A stretch of 24,499 nucleotides of DNA from Chara braunii (GCA_003427395.1 BFEA01000265.1:694522-719020), one strand, 5' to 3'. Positions 10,242-21,275 are shown, counted from the first letter of the stretch. Numbers and translations are program-made. Notes: generated by a model from the letters alone, not told the origin.

Positions 10242-11099
10242 NNNNNNNNNNNNNNNNNNNNNNNNNNNNNNNNNNNNNNNNNNNNNNNNNNNNNNNNNNN
10301 NNNNNNNNNNNNNNNNNNNNNNNNNNNNNNNNNNNNNNNNNNNNNNNNNNNNNNNNNNNNNNNNNNNNNNNNNNNNNNNNNNNNNNNNNNNNNNNNNNNN
10401 NNNNNNNNNNNNNNNNNNNNNNNNNNNNNNNNNNNNNNNNNNNNNNNNNNNNNNNNNNNNNNNNNNNNNNNNNNNNNNNNNNNNNNNNNNNNNNNNNNNN
10501 NNNNNNNNNNNNNNNNNNNNNNNNNNNNNNNNNNNNNNNNNNNNNNNNNNNNNNNNNNNNNNNNNNNNNNNNNNNNNNNNNNNNNNNNNNNNNNNNNNNN
10601 NNNNNNNNNNNNNNNNNNNNNNNNNNNNNNNNNNNNNNNNNNNNNNNNNNNNNNNNNNNNNNNNNNNNNNNNNNNNNNNNNNNNNNNNNNNNNNNNNNNN
10701 NNNNNNNNNNNNNNNNNNNNNNNNNNNNNNNNNNNNNNNNNNNNNNNNNNNNNNNNNNNNNNNNNNNNNNNNNNNNNNNNNNNNNNNNNNNNNNNNNNNN
10801 NNNNNNNNNNNNNNNNNNNNNNNNNNNNNNNNNNNNNNNNNNNNNNNNNNNNNNNNNNNNNNNNNNNNNNNNNNNNNNNNNNNNNNNNNNNNNNNNNNNN
10901 NNNNNNNNNNNNNNNNNNNNNNNNNNNNNNNNNNNNNNNNNNNNNNNNNNNNNNNNNNNNNNNNNNNNNNNNNNNNNNNNNNNNNNNNNNNNNNNNNNNN
11001 NNNNNNNNNNNNNNNNNNNNNNNNNNNNNNNNNNNNNNNNNNNNNNNNNNNNNNNNNNNNNNNNNNNNNNNNNNNNNNNNNNNNNNNNNNNNNNNNNNN
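10242..11099. other. Assembly gap (858 N)
   Basis: Undetermined bases. (GA)n on the left and (TG)n on the right suggest that a compound microsatellite broke the assembly. Frames spanning the gap are meaningless. Confidence 1.

Positions 11100-11144
<45 letters not shown>
11100..11144 (+). repeat. (TG)n microsatellite
   Basis: 45 bp of TG repeats follow the gap directly. This is the only long GT/CA tract in the window; the others are AG/CT. Confidence 0.97.
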
Positions 11145-11147
<3 letters not shown>

Positions 11148-11759
11148 CGTACGTGCATGTGCTCTCTCGCTCATGAGGAATAAGGAGACATGAAGGATAA
11201 GGAGAAGAAATGTCGAAACCACTCTGACCGGTTAAAGGTGGAGCCTTAAGTAGCTGATTCACGGCGGGTGTCTGGAAGCAGCAGTCCGGCTATGGCTGCT
11301 GGCAGAAATTGAGGAGATGGCACCAGGTTAGTGGGCTCCTCCAACCTCACCTCTCTCGTTCTCTAACCTCTACAATGCTACAGCCTAGCTCCTCTAACGC
11401 TTCTCCTCTACCTCCCCAGCGCTGGGCTGCTTCAAGTCCTGCAGCCTGGTGAAAACTGCATGAGTGAAAATTACCGACCAGGTACTGGGCTGGCCTCTCC
11501 TAAATACTCATGGGCCATCCAAGTCTTAGCTCTGGGCTGTCCGATCTACTCAAGGGCCTGGGGGTCCAGATGAAAGGCTGCATGAAATATCCTAGGCCCA
11601 GGCCCCAAACCGTGTTGCCTGGGACTCATGCTCTGATCCAGGCCCAACCACACTCGACCAACAGCACGGCCTGGATAAAGAAAAACGGCCTGACACATTG
11701 GATCCATCCAGGCCCAACCTCAAACACAAGCTGGGCCACTGTAATGTGGTACTGGCTGA
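11145..11759. other. Unassigned, GGCCCAGG-rich
   Basis: No gene recognised. 11580-11740 is dense in CAGGCCC and GGCCTG words like 1-400 and 13310-13460. Confidence 0.45.
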
Positions 11760-12175
11760 GAACAGACAAAATGCCCCATGTCAAGACTCAGAACAGACAA
11801 AAATGCACACATGCCTGCCTGAATCAAAGCAAAGCAAACTGGACTGAGGGCATACTCACACTAGCACTTTCCTAAATGTATCTTACTGCAATTATGGATA
11901 GACCACCTATTAGACCTTGAAGAATCTGAAGGCCATCATGTCCAGATCTTACTAGCACTTTCCTAAATGTATCTGACTGCAATTATGGATAGACCTTGAT
12001 GAATATGAAGGCCACCACGTCCACAGCTTAGTAGAAAAGGTCCTAGTGTGAGTAGCCCCTGGGAACAGACAGGTCCCACACACCTCGACTCAAAAAGACA
12101 AAATACTCCCATGCAATCTGACATTGAAAGCAAGCAAACTGGACTGAGAGCAGACCATGTACTCACACTCCCTGC
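11760..12175 (+). repeat. Nested duplications (~91 bp and ~300 bp)
   Basis: An inner pair begins with ACTAGCACTTTCCTAAATGT at 11860 and 11951; the first copy carries an extra ~12 bp (CACCTATTAGAC). An outer pair is also visible. GAACAGACAAAA… to AGCAAACTGGACTGAG at 11760-11848 resembles 12063-12148. The inner unit also occurs inverted at about 18830-18920, so it is a dispersed repeat. Confidence 0.75.
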
Positions 12176-12179
12176 CATT

Positions 12180-12500
12180 TTTGGTCTTTCGTCATTGCTT
12201 TAGTCATGAGGTAATCCTCCCCCCCCGCTTCCCCTCCTCCTGTTCTCATTCCCCTGCCCCTCCTCTTCCGCAGTCTCCACGAGCTTCGAGCCTGCTGTTT
12301 TGAATCGGGGTTTTACAAGGATTCCATAGCTACCCATCCTCCACCTTCCCTCAACGCCCTGCCCCTCTTCTTCCACTATGTGGTGGGGAAAAAAAGAAAT
12401 GATTCAGCGCCATCCTCATAGTCTTCCACACTTGCGCCCTGATTACATTCTGCCTAACGCAAAAACAAAGACACCATACACAGCGGAAGTTCCAGAGGGA
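12180..12500. other. C/T-rich spacer
   Basis: No gene seen. The sequence is rich in CCCCTCCTC words. A CTACCCATCCTCC segment near 12333 is weakly like the minisatellite that follows. Confidence 0.4.
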
Positions 12501-12539
12501 AGCCATTCTTGCTTCTCTTCCTTTCTTCATCCCTCTCAC

Positions 12540-12851
12540 CCTGTTCTCTGTGTGATTCAACAATATGTTTCTCAAGGGCCAAAATCAAGAAAAGAGAAAA
12601 CCATATGCGGGTAAGTTGCTATTATCCCCATCCTTATACCTCTGTTCCTTTCATGCCTCTCACTCTTCCACCCTGCGGTTTGTGAACCTTCACAACATTT
12701 CCCTTGAATGGCAGAAACAAATGGTTTGCATGCGAGTTACTATCCATCCTTGTTCTCCCTTTCGTGTTCTTCACAACATTTCCCTTGAATGGCAGAAACA
12801 AATGGTTTGCATGCGAGTTACTATCCATCCTTGTTCTCCCTTTCGTGTTCT
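12540..12851 (+). repeat. 81-bp tandem repeat, two near-perfect copies plus a diverged upstream copy
   Basis: 12688-12768 and 12769-12849 appear identical, and the match continues 2 bp further. A diverged copy is seen about 12565-12660 (TGCGGGTAAGTTGCTATTATCC aligned to TGCGAGTTACTATCC, then CATCCTT). The 81-bp period keeps a 27-codon frame open in duplicate, but the predicted peptide has no family motif and I do not call a gene. Confidence 0.85.
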
Positions 12852-13052
12852 ATTCTCTACTCATGATCTTCGGCACTCATCTTCTTCCCTGCTGAACTCA
12901 TCCTCATCCCCCTCCTCTCCATCCATGGTCTTCACAGCCAGAAGCTGAGGGAAAAATTGCAGATAGGTAAATGACAACAACATGGTGAGAGATGGGAGGG
13001 CGGCAATCACTAGGGAAGGTGAAGACAGGGGAGATAAGGAGGAATTGGATGA

Positions 13053-13055
<3 letters not shown>

Positions 13056-13122
<67 letters not shown>
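13056..13122 (+). repeat. (TC)n microsatellite
   Basis: About 33 uninterrupted TC units. Confidence 0.98.
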
Positions 13123-13127
<5 letters not shown>

Positions 13128-13866
13128 GTCAGCAAAGAGAGAGACACAGGACGCTCTCTGTTGCAATCAAACAAGCACATGCATACAACAGGGCACGTGC
13201 GACAACTCCCATCAATGCAAAGACGGGCATCCCTTGAATGATGAGCAGAAATCACAAGCGGGCAAGGACGCGTGCTGCCGGTCGGACCAACGGAGAAGGA
13301 GATGGCCAGTAGGACCTAGGCCGGCCCCTAGCTCAGGCCAAGATTCTCATCCGGGGCTGGATTAATGTGCCATCTAAAGATTGTATAATTGGGCAAAAAT
13401 CCCTGCTGTTGGCCCGGATCACCAGATTTGTGCAACAATCCAGGCCGCGGCCTGACTGAACCAGGGAGCGCGCAGATTTCAGATTTTACATAACTTTTTT
13501 TTAGTGTGCGATGAACAGCATCTGAACTCGCAGAGCTCTAGAAAAATAATGCATTAACAAAATAATGCAATGATATGATCAAATCTGTGTGGAAGCATCC
13601 AAAGCCGGACTCTACAGTCCCCCCCTCTCTCAATGTCTTCCCTATCTTCCACCTTAGCAGACTTGGAATCTCGATAGAATCGACAATGCTGTGTGTTGTT
13701 TTCTCAACGTCTCAACGAAATATTACCCAGCAATCGGACACTCAGCAGGGCAATAACCATCCTCTTCTACTGTCTCCATAGCTATGGCAGCTATGGCGAT
13801 TGTTCACGCAAGCCTTCTATCCGCTCCACAAGACACACACCCTTACACAGGCACTCCAAATCCCTA
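13123..13866. other. Unassigned spacer
   Basis: No gene, RNA or transposon end recognised. There is a GGCC-rich patch at 13310-13460. Confidence 0.45.
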
Positions 13867-14195
13867 AGCTATGCTGCCTCCAGCTCCATTTGTTCAGCCT
13901 TTGGCAGAAGCATTCCCTTCCACTCTCCTGCTATGAGGTGGTCGGATGGTTCTCCGAAGAGCTAGGGCGCAAACCCTTACCAGCTATCATTTCTCCAGAA
14001 TGCACTCTAGAATAGTCCAGCTGAGCCTTCTCACTTCTCGACAAGGCACAGACCCCTCCAGAATGTGCTCCTTCCAGCTATGGTGCATCCAGCTCCATTT
14101 ATCGACCTCTGGCAACAGCCATCACTTTCAACTTCCCTGCTGTGGCTGCTGCCAAAGGTCACTGGGGTGCAAACCTTTCATTTTTCATTCCAGTC
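13867..14195 (+). repeat. Divergent direct duplication, offset 209 bp
   Basis: 13867 to about 13999 (AGCTATGCTGCCTCCAGCTC…) matches 14076 to about 14195 (AGCTATGGTGCATCCAGCTC…). Shared blocks include CAGCTCCATTT, TTGGCA/CTGGCA, and GGGCGCAAACCCTT versus GGGTGCAAACCTTT. The second copy abuts the inverted-repeat element at 14215. Confidence 0.65.
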
Positions 14196-14214
14196 GGCAA
14201 TCCTCTCCCAGTAC

Positions 14215-14465
14215 TTAAACCACAAGTACACGGCCCCAGCCTTGCAGTCCGAAACTTGTTGCCACAAGAAAACGAGGCCGGAACGTCAAACGCTAAGCCC
14301 GCTGTTGATAAATTCAATCGCCGGCCCTGTCTTTGTTTCACGCCTCCAGAATTTGAGGTGTCAGACCCGCAGAGGCCTTGCACAAGGGCCTTCGGAAAAA
14401 AAAAAAAAAAAAAAAAAAAGAGGTGTCAGACCTGCGGCCCAGGTGCCCATGTACTGGTGGTTTAA
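14215..14465. mobile_element. TTAA-bounded miniature inverted-repeat element M2 (251 bp)
   Basis: The left end TTAAACCACAAGTACACGG and the reverse complement of the right end TTAAACCACCAGTACATGG agree at 16 of 19 positions. TTAA borders both sides, which fits a TTAA target duplication of the piggyBac type, though the superfamily is unproven. The interior matches M4 (22665-22850) almost end to end and the first ~70 bp of M3. A 49-bp poly-A-ended micro-insertion sits at 14371-14419. It has no coding capacity, so any transposition must be driven in trans. Confidence 0.8.
14371..14419 (+). mobile_element. Poly-A-ended micro-insertion inside M2
   Basis: 25 bp (AGAGGCCTTGCACAAGGGCC…) plus 24 A residues are flanked by GAGGTGTCAGACCCGC (14355-14370) and GAGGTGTCAGACCTGC (14420-14435), a 16-bp repeat with one mismatch. 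The homologous element M4 has this word once without the insert (about 22832-22847), giving a pre-insertion state. Confidence 0.7.
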
Positions 14466-16156
14466 GTCCTTTCTTGCCGAGGTCGGCATACTCACACTAA
14501 GACTTTCCAGGATGTGCCATAACAATGGCATGACTCAACTGATAAACTCCTAAGGGCAGTAGGCCCAGAGATGCATTTTCCTTCACTGGCTGGGATTTGG
14601 CCATAGCTCTCCTCCTCCGTTCTGGAGAGCTCAGGGCAAATGACTAGCCAGGCTCTGCAGCTGATCTGGATGGATGCGACTTGTTGATGAAAATACACAA
14701 AAGTTTGGACACTTCCAACCGACACCTAAATGTGGGAAATACCATCTGACCATGCAAACACCCTGACTTACCTGGTTGACCTTTGCCTTTGCCGGTGACC
14801 TTAAACTTTACCACAACAAGACCTTATTTCAAGAGCTCTTGAAGCCTAGTTCTGAAAAGGTGCTGGTTCTGCACCCATAAAGTGGAATCAAGTCCTTGCG
14901 AAACGATATTCTTTGAAAAAAAAGGCCCTATTGAATTGGAGCGAGCTTTTCAAGGCTTTATACTGAACTGAATGATATTTCTATGGATCTAGATTCGAGT
15001 CCTCATGCTCTGTCCCCCTTTCTTCCCGCAATCATCAAGCATGACTGAATGTTATTTCTAGGGCTCAAGATTTCATGGGGTTTCTGCACCGAGATGCGTA
15101 CCTGACGGCCAGGGCTAGATTTGAGCTCCAGAGAGGGATTTGTGCACAATTTGGAACCCTAGGGAGTAGGACTTGTGTACGGTTGTGCGGACAAAACAAA
15201 ATGAGAGACATGCACATATATTAAATATTGAAGGGGCCCTGCTAGTGATTTTCAAGTAACTTGAGGCCCTGTGTCCAGTAGACTTAGCATGGATGTATGA
15301 CAACATATCGTGCCAAATGTAGACTGGTGGTTAGGCATGTCTGGTTCCACAGTCTACAATGATTTTCCGGCGCCTTGAGCGCTGGTAAGCCTGGAGGCAA
15401 GGAGGTAGGTCCTAAAGACCACCCGTGAAGGAAGACCTTGGCCATCATCATGCTGTTTTGCAAATCCAGTGCAAATATTGCATGGTGAGCCAGTTCAGTT
15501 ACTGCCTTCCACAACCATCACTATGCTGTCTTGCAAAAAGCGTCCCAAAACAAAGGGCTGAGTGTGTCACCGTCCTGACATAAGAGCATTCCCCTTTCCA
15601 ATCGGTCGGACAGCAGCACATGTACAGGAGGTTTGCACAGGAGCTCCATCATCTGAAAAGCTCTGCATCCACACCTGTCCCCCTTAAGCCCATCTGCAAA
15701 CACTCCACAAACCAGGCCTTGCACCACAAGACCACACGTCACTACTGTCCTCCCCGAATAGAACACCTGGTCATTATACCTGTATCTGGACTACAGCTAT
15801 AAGGACCGGGAATTCTATTTGGGCGAAGGCAGTAGGCATCACTACTTAAAGTGTCCTTAAGAGTCCCAGCCCCTTCTCCATGTGCTCTGAAACAGCAGCC
15901 CATGGGAATCACACCGGCAGCAAACACTCTCTGAGCCCCCTTGTGAAGATCTTGCAGGCAAGGACTTCAATTCCGCCAGAAATTAGAAGTGGCCATGCTC
16001 CCCTTCAGGCCAAAAAGGGAAGACCAAAAGGTCACACAAATATCAATCCCAAACCCCCAAGACCCAAAAGAAAAATATAAACATAATACGTGCAAGGCCT
16101 GTTGGTGAGCGGATCGTGCCCAAAAATCCAACCACTCGCACTTCCTACTTTTTAAA
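14466..16156. other. Unassigned 1.7-kb stretch
   Basis: No certain feature. Minus-strand frames at 15284-15514 and 15521-15766 have vague retroelement-like wording but no diagnostic reverse transcriptase motif. The start (about 14488-14520) resembles the repeat at 11855-11875. Confidence 0.4.
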
Positions 16157-17250
16157 TGGATAGCACATCACCATCACTTTTTCAGCACTTCCTGCTCCCT
16201 ATTCATTGCACAAATGTCAGGTTGCAAGTCGCATCAACACTGCCTTTTCCAACTGTTCTGGACATGGCATCTTGCCAACCCCCTCAGGGCCCCCTTGTAT
16301 GGCTTGCACATTGTGACCCCCCTTGACACTTTCCCCTCACCCTCTTGTATAGATAGTGCCCACACATCCATCCAAGACGCCAGTTAGCAAGAAGCTGAGT
16401 CGGGCTCTTACTGGTTTATGTGGCAAGGCCATTATGCTTCATGGAAGGCCACTATGGAAGAAAAAAAAAAACAGTTAAGAGGCTCGTGAGCCTAGCTTCG
16501 CCAACTTTGGCTCGTGTAAACTGTTGGTTTAAAGAAATGAATTCGCAGAGCTACCCCCTCATAGATACATCACAACCACTTCGAGCACTTCCTGAAAGTT
16601 CGAAAATTGTAATCATCCGCAGTGCAGAAACACCCCCCCCTACCCGCCTTGAATCATGAGCATCTTGCAAAACCCCTCGATTCCCAGAATCAACCCCTCA
16701 TTGATATGTCACAACCACTTTCAGCACGTCCTGAAAGTTAGAGAATCGTAATCATCAGCTGTGCAGAAACAGCCCCTCCTTCCCCCCTTGCATTGTTAAC
16801 ATCATGCAACCCCCCTGGGCCCCCACCCTGCCTTGTACACGGACAGCATAACACAACCAATTTCAGCACTTCCCGAACCCTATTCATTGCACAAATGCAT
16901 GTTGCAACTCGCCTCAACACCGCCCCTCCCACCTGTTCTGCATAGTGGCATGTTGCCACCCCCTTCAAGGCCCCCTTGCATGGCTTGCAAATTGTGACCC
17001 CCCTCAACACTCACCATCACCCTGTTGTATAAATAGCATTTTCCAACCTCCCTATAGGACTCCCCCTTCATCTCCGGACTCACCCTTCATCTCCCTCACA
17101 TAGGTCACATCTTGCCACAACCCCACTTCCAGCTCCTTGAGGAATCCACCCCCTAGAAGCCAACACTCCCCCACCACCCCTGCTGTATAGATAGCATTTT
17201 TCAACAGCTCTGCAACACCACGTCCTTTCCATTGGTTACATCTTGAAACA
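16157..17250 (+). repeat. Degenerate ~140-bp repeat array with a ~684-bp higher-order copy
   Basis: The word CAACCACTTTCAGCACTTCCTG, or variants, recurs near 16166, 16571, 16710, 16852 and 17117. Adjacent units are 139-142 bp apart and the wider gaps fit two or three periods. 16157-16360 and 16841-17040 are a longer pair, both containing CTATTCATTGCACAAATG and ending TTGTATARATAG. The region is C-rich and has no plausible gene. Confidence 0.75.
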
Positions 17251-17574
17251 ATGTCAGAAACTCCCCTCGCTCTCCCCCCCCCCCCAACCCCAACAACCTA
17301 TGGTGTGTGGATGACACTTTGTGCCTCCCCTCAACACTTCCCTTCCTCCCCCGCATCTAAAAGATGCAAAACGGACATTAACGCTGCATCCCTTTCCCCT
17401 TGCGGCACCTTTACCCCTTGCCACTCTATCACCCTCCTCACAGCTCTTCCTGATACCACTCTGGCATCTTGGCTGAGCTAACGTGGATCAAGGCAGAGCT
17501 CTCCACTCTGTCTTCGACCAACTATTGACAGTTATCTTCTATCAAAATATGTAACCCACAACCTCCACAACCCT
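17251..17574. other. C-rich spacer
   Basis: No gene seen. It includes a C run at about 17273-17284 and may hold further decayed units of the preceding array (CTCAACACTTCCC near 17330). Confidence 0.4.
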
Positions 17575-17721
17575 TTAAAACACCAGTACTTGGCTCAGCT
17601 ATCAGCCACGAGTAGAAACGTTTCTAGTTGGATGAATTTGGGCACTCCTGTAATGGCCCGTACATTTCCTAAAATGGTGGCTTGTTAACGGGCCCAACTT
17701 TAGGAAGTACTGGTGGTTTAA
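17575..17721. mobile_element. TTAA-bounded miniature inverted-repeat element M6 (147 bp)
   Basis: The left end TTAAAACACCAGTACTTGG pairs with the reverse complement of the right end TTAAACCACCAGTACTTCC, 17 of the first 17-19 positions agreeing with one or two differences. TTAA is present at both borders. An inner inverted pair, GGCCCGT and ACGGGCC, adds secondary structure. The interior is otherwise unlike M2-M4, so the family shares ends more than bodies. Confidence 0.75.
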
Positions 17722-18494
17722 CAGCCAATATCAAGATCTTGCTGTTTCTTTTTTTCCTGCATTTTTTTCATTCTTTCCATTTCCCATACTTGACTTTGTC
17801 CACTCAATTCGCAAAACCCAGAACAGTCTGAGTCCCCTTAATAAACCCACCAACGGCAACGACTGCAAGGTCCGCCGGAACTGAAAGGAAAAAACACTGA
17901 CTTGGGTGCAACTCTTTTCAAGTCTTAAATTCTCTGGGTAGGTCTTTTTAAGCCTGTGATTCCAAGATAAGTTATATGGTAAGGCACACACCCACTTGGG
18001 TGCAATTTCCACAGAAAATGGAAGGGCGGAAAGAAGAGGCCAGTGCAGCCAGAACCTTACTTCCACCAAAAGCACTTGGCGGAAGAACATCCAGACAGAA
18101 TGCCCCTTCGGATTTGCCCTCAGCGCTCACAAGACATAGTAGTGGTCCAGAATTACACATGGCAGACAGAGAGCTAGAGTCCAGTCCACACATGATAACA
18201 AATATGTACCGGGTTGACACAGCCATAGAGCCGCCATCTTCAGAATTACAAATATTTCAAAAAAAAAAACAGGGAAAAACAGACGATCATAGCCATTCCA
18301 TCTTGCTGGCCCTGGCAAATGCTTGTCAACCTGGAGTGGGACCCATACACTACAATGCCACCACCCTAACGCCCTGGAGACTCCGAGTCACCCTTCGGGA
18401 AGGTCCACTTTCCCAACCTCGCATTCTCACAGGCAAGATGCCGAAGATACACGTGTGGAGAACCTATATGCCCAAGCCGTAAAATACTCTAAAA
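17722..18494. other. Unassigned, includes a chance-length open frame
   Basis: A 168-codon plus-strand frame (17976-18482) and a 119-codon minus-strand frame overlap here. Neither has a recognisable domain. The length is about what is expected by chance for the longest frame in a window this size. Confidence 0.35.
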
Positions 18495-18768
18495 ACATTT
18501 TCCTCCTTCCAAGAAAGAAGTAAAATGATTGAATAAAAGCTTGTTTAGTAAATAACCCTCATCGCATGCATTGCGCTCACCAATCAACCAATGGACAGGC
18601 CCAAAGACAGATGGTACACACCTAAATAAGACATTTTCCTCCTCTCAAGCAAGCACTAAAATAATTTAATAAGAGCTCATTCAGTAAATTCTAAATAACC
18701 TTCATAGCATGCACTGAACCCACCGGTCAACCAATTGATGGGGCCCAAGGACAGATGCTTCACACCTC
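18495..18768 (+). repeat. 136-bp divergent tandem duplication
   Basis: ACATTTTCCTCC starts at 18495 and again at 18631. Both copies continue through AAGCA/AAGAAAG, TAATAAGAGCT/AATAAAAGCTT, GCATGCA and GGNCCCAAGGACAGATG-like blocks. Confidence 0.8.
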
Positions 18769-18827
18769 ACAGGTCATGAAATAAGAGGCTGATAACAAAA
18801 GGAAACCAGCTATCCACAGCCAGACTG

Positions 18828-18925
18828 AGGGCATTTTTCTGCTAAGCTCTGGACGTGATTGCAGTCAGATTCATCCAGGTCTGGCCATAATAACAGTCAG
18901 ATACACTGAGAAAGTCCTAGCGTGC
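18828..18925 (-). repeat. Inverted copy of the 11951-12045 dispersed repeat
   Basis: The reverse complement reads GTATCTGACTGTTATTATGG, then AGACCTGGATGAAT and CACGTCCAGAGCTTAGCAG. This parallels GTATCTGACTGCAATTATGG, AGACCTTGATGAAT and CACGTCCACAGCTTAGTAG at 11969-12033. Confidence 0.7.
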
Positions 18926-19595
18926 GCATGCCCTGACACTGAACTGGCAGCAATGGCCATGTCAAAAATCTACATGCCTGAGGCTGTCTGTGATGGACAG
19001 CAGACATTGGGAAGCCATGCACATGTCCATGAATACATGCACGTGCTACACAAAGAGAGCAATTTTCTAGCTCATTTAAAGTCATTTTATACAATATACT
19101 GCTTAAATTTCTCGCTAATTTCACACAATCCTAGTCAATATCAAACACAAATCTTCTGACAGCAGCATCTGAGAACTCCTGCTAGCTACACTCTGAGCTT
19201 CACCCATAGGGTGGTTGGGGCAGGCAAAATATTAAGGACCTTCAGAATGGTGCAGCTCTGCATAAGAGACCAGCAGCACTCATAACCCTCAACCATCCTC
19301 GCCAAAATAGGCCGACTGACTCGTCTGCATTCTAGAACTTCCTGTGCTGCCCTTGTAATCAGTGTCCTCCCATTTCTATTACTGGCAACACCCGGAGTCT
19401 CCCTTGTATACCAGCCTCTCCCACCAAGATCCCCTCCCGTACATACCTCTTGCAGGCACCCTAGCATCTGCTGCTCAGTAGCCCCGCTGGTGGTATCTTT
19501 GAGCTAAGAAAGCGGGGACCTGTTATTTTTACGTGCAGGATCAACCACTAAGCGTAAACATAGCACAAGTCCAGCCTGGTCCTTGTTCTATGAAG
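18926..19595. other. Unassigned spacer
   Basis: No gene or element recognised. Confidence 0.4.
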
Positions 19596-19632
19596 CACTT
19601 AACACCCCACTTAACACCCCACTTAACACCCC
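19596..19632 (+). repeat. 12-bp minisatellite (CACTTAACACCC)x3
   Basis: Three tandem units, the last with one extra C. Confidence 0.9.
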
Positions 19633-19911
19633 CACGACATAGCACCCTAAGCACAACCACCATGTTCCAACGCCTTAAGACCCTGTTGGTAAAACTTCAC
19701 TGAACCACAGGGGTTGCATGGCAAATACAAGTTGCTTAAACCACTAGTGCCTCACCCAGGCAAACCTGAGAATCGGACCTGAATCCAAAAACTTCAGAGG
19801 ATCCGAGCTCCCAGACCAACTGGCTGGCGCTGCCAGCCAAAAGGAAAAAAAAGAATGCCATGCTGCATTTGCACTAGATAATACCATTGCTCCTAGAGTT
19901 GTAAATAATAA

Positions 19912-20115
<204 letters not shown>

Positions 20116-20117
20116 CT

Positions 20118-20345
20118 AAACCTGATGTACTACATTGAAAATTCTCAGAGATATAAATCCCTTTGTGAATTATTTCACCGTTTTTGACATTAGTCAAAGA
20201 AAAAGGTTTGTATATTTCATGTATCTCTTTTGGAATCCAAAATAAACTTTGTCCTGGTTGAATTTGATTATTTTGATACAAAGATATATATTTTTTTGCT
20301 CCAACCAATGCTTTTAAGCGAGACATCAAGATGTCATGATGCTCC
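20118..20345 (-). pseudogene. rpoC2: Probable plastid rpoC2 fragment (NUPT)
   Basis: The minus-strand frame reads MSRLKALVGAKKY, then IQPGQSLFWIPKEIHEIYKP, then VKNGEIIHKG and ISENFQCSTSGL. The word FWIPKEIHE…PFS, followed by a …G…sGl… pattern, resembles the variable C-terminal half of the plastid RNA polymerase beta'' subunit as I know it from algae and bryophytes. This subunit forms part of the plastid-encoded polymerase. The frame stops exactly where the oppositely oriented rbcL fragment begins (about 20116), so two plastid loci are joined end to end. Composition is strongly AT-rich, as expected for plastid DNA. The gene assignment is less sure than plastid origin. Confidence 0.5.
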
Positions 20346-20436
20346 TACTCTGATGGCAATCCCTTTAATACTTTTGGCTTTTGGAAGTCTTTTGTAGGAT
20401 ATTTGGCCAAATGGACGGGCGCAGCGTTGACTGTTA

Positions 20437-20453
20437 CCGCCGCGAAGCGGCGG
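20437..20453. other. Perfect GC hairpin next to the plastid block
   Basis: CCGCCGC-GAA-GCGGCGG forms a 7-bp stem with a three-base loop. It lies about 30 bp beyond the AT-rich plastid-like sequence. Confidence 0.7.
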
Positions 20454-20639
20454 CCTATTTAATTTCATTTGGTGATCACGGGGGGCATGCAACCCATGCC
20501 GCTGGCCCGACGGACACATCCAGGAGGGCGCCAGCCAAAAGGAAAAACAGGAAGGTCATGCTGACATTCCGGCAAAGCTTTGTGCACAGGGCAAATCCGC
20601 CCCAGCAAAAAGAGGCTCCAAGGTAACGGTGGTTTAAAT

Positions 20640-21204
20640 CAACATCCTTTGGCCCGGAAATCCCAGCCAGTACTGGACAAAAAGAAAACTAGGGCCCATT
20701 GAATGAACAACCAAACTACATCCGGACCTGACCTGCCAGGCCAACATCATCCGGTCCCGTACCAGCTCCTGAGTTCCTGCACTACACGAAGGGAAAGTTT
20801 GAGCTTTGGGACAAACAAGTCCTTCCAACTAGTGGCTGTTCGGACCACCTCTTCGCACAAACCTATTTCGTCAAACCTAATTTTACGCCTGGACTTAAGC
20901 TGTCACAGATGCGCCCATGCACCCCCAGACACAGCATCCAATTGTATGGCACCACTGTTGCTAGGCCCACAGCAGACTGGTGGTTCAATCTCTCTGGGGC
21001 AGAGCAAGGTGATTTGTTCATCCAAGAGCCTATTCCCACTTGCACTTCAGCCACTGGGGTAGATAAACTGCGGGCACCTGATGCAAGAGATTCTTTTTGT
21101 TTTTTTTCGTTTTTGTTTTTGGTTGAGAATAGGCCTCTTCTATTCTTTTTTTTTAAATATAGAACTACACTGTATTCTTCTCTCAAACTCTTTTCCCTTT
21201 CACT
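20640..21204. other. Unassigned, T-rich at the right
   Basis: No gene recognised. T runs at 21092-21121 and 21146-21154 precede the tRNA-like head. Confidence 0.4.
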
Positions 21205-21275
21205 ACCTAGCTCAGTTGGTTAGGCAGTCAAGTGGCATTCAGGAGGTGGTGGGTTTGAGCCCCATAACGGCCTGT
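21205..21275 (+). mobile_element. tRNA-derived SINE-like head
   Basis: TAGCTCAGTTGGTTAGG (21208-21224) has the A-box or D-arm wording and GTGGGTTTGAGCCCC (21249-21263) the B box or T-arm. They are about 43 bp apart, as in polymerase III tRNA promoters. The middle does not form a proper anticodon arm and there is no clean acceptor stem, so it is not a functional tRNA. The SINE body probably continues to the right (about 21276-21400, GT-rich), but no tail or target duplication was identified. Confidence 0.65.

Noticed and set aside
9945-11262. Very long open frames (350-425 codons) around the gap
   Set aside because: They consist of translated N and microsatellite (Ser-Leu, Arg-Glu, Thr-His, Cys-Val runs).
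11860-12030. CRISPR-like array (repeated units)
   Set aside because: Only two diverged copies with no spacer structure, in eukaryotic DNA; this is a simple tandem duplication.
15284-15766. Minus-strand frames with wording like GDTLSPLFWD as a reverse transcriptase
   Set aside because: The surrounding diagnostic LINE motifs and their order are missing, so it could be coincidence.
17976-18482. 168-codon open frame as a possible gene
   Set aside because: There is no recognisable domain, and a longest frame of about this size is expected by chance in 24 kb.
21205-21275. Functional tRNA gene
   Set aside because: Promoter-like boxes only; no cloverleaf closes.
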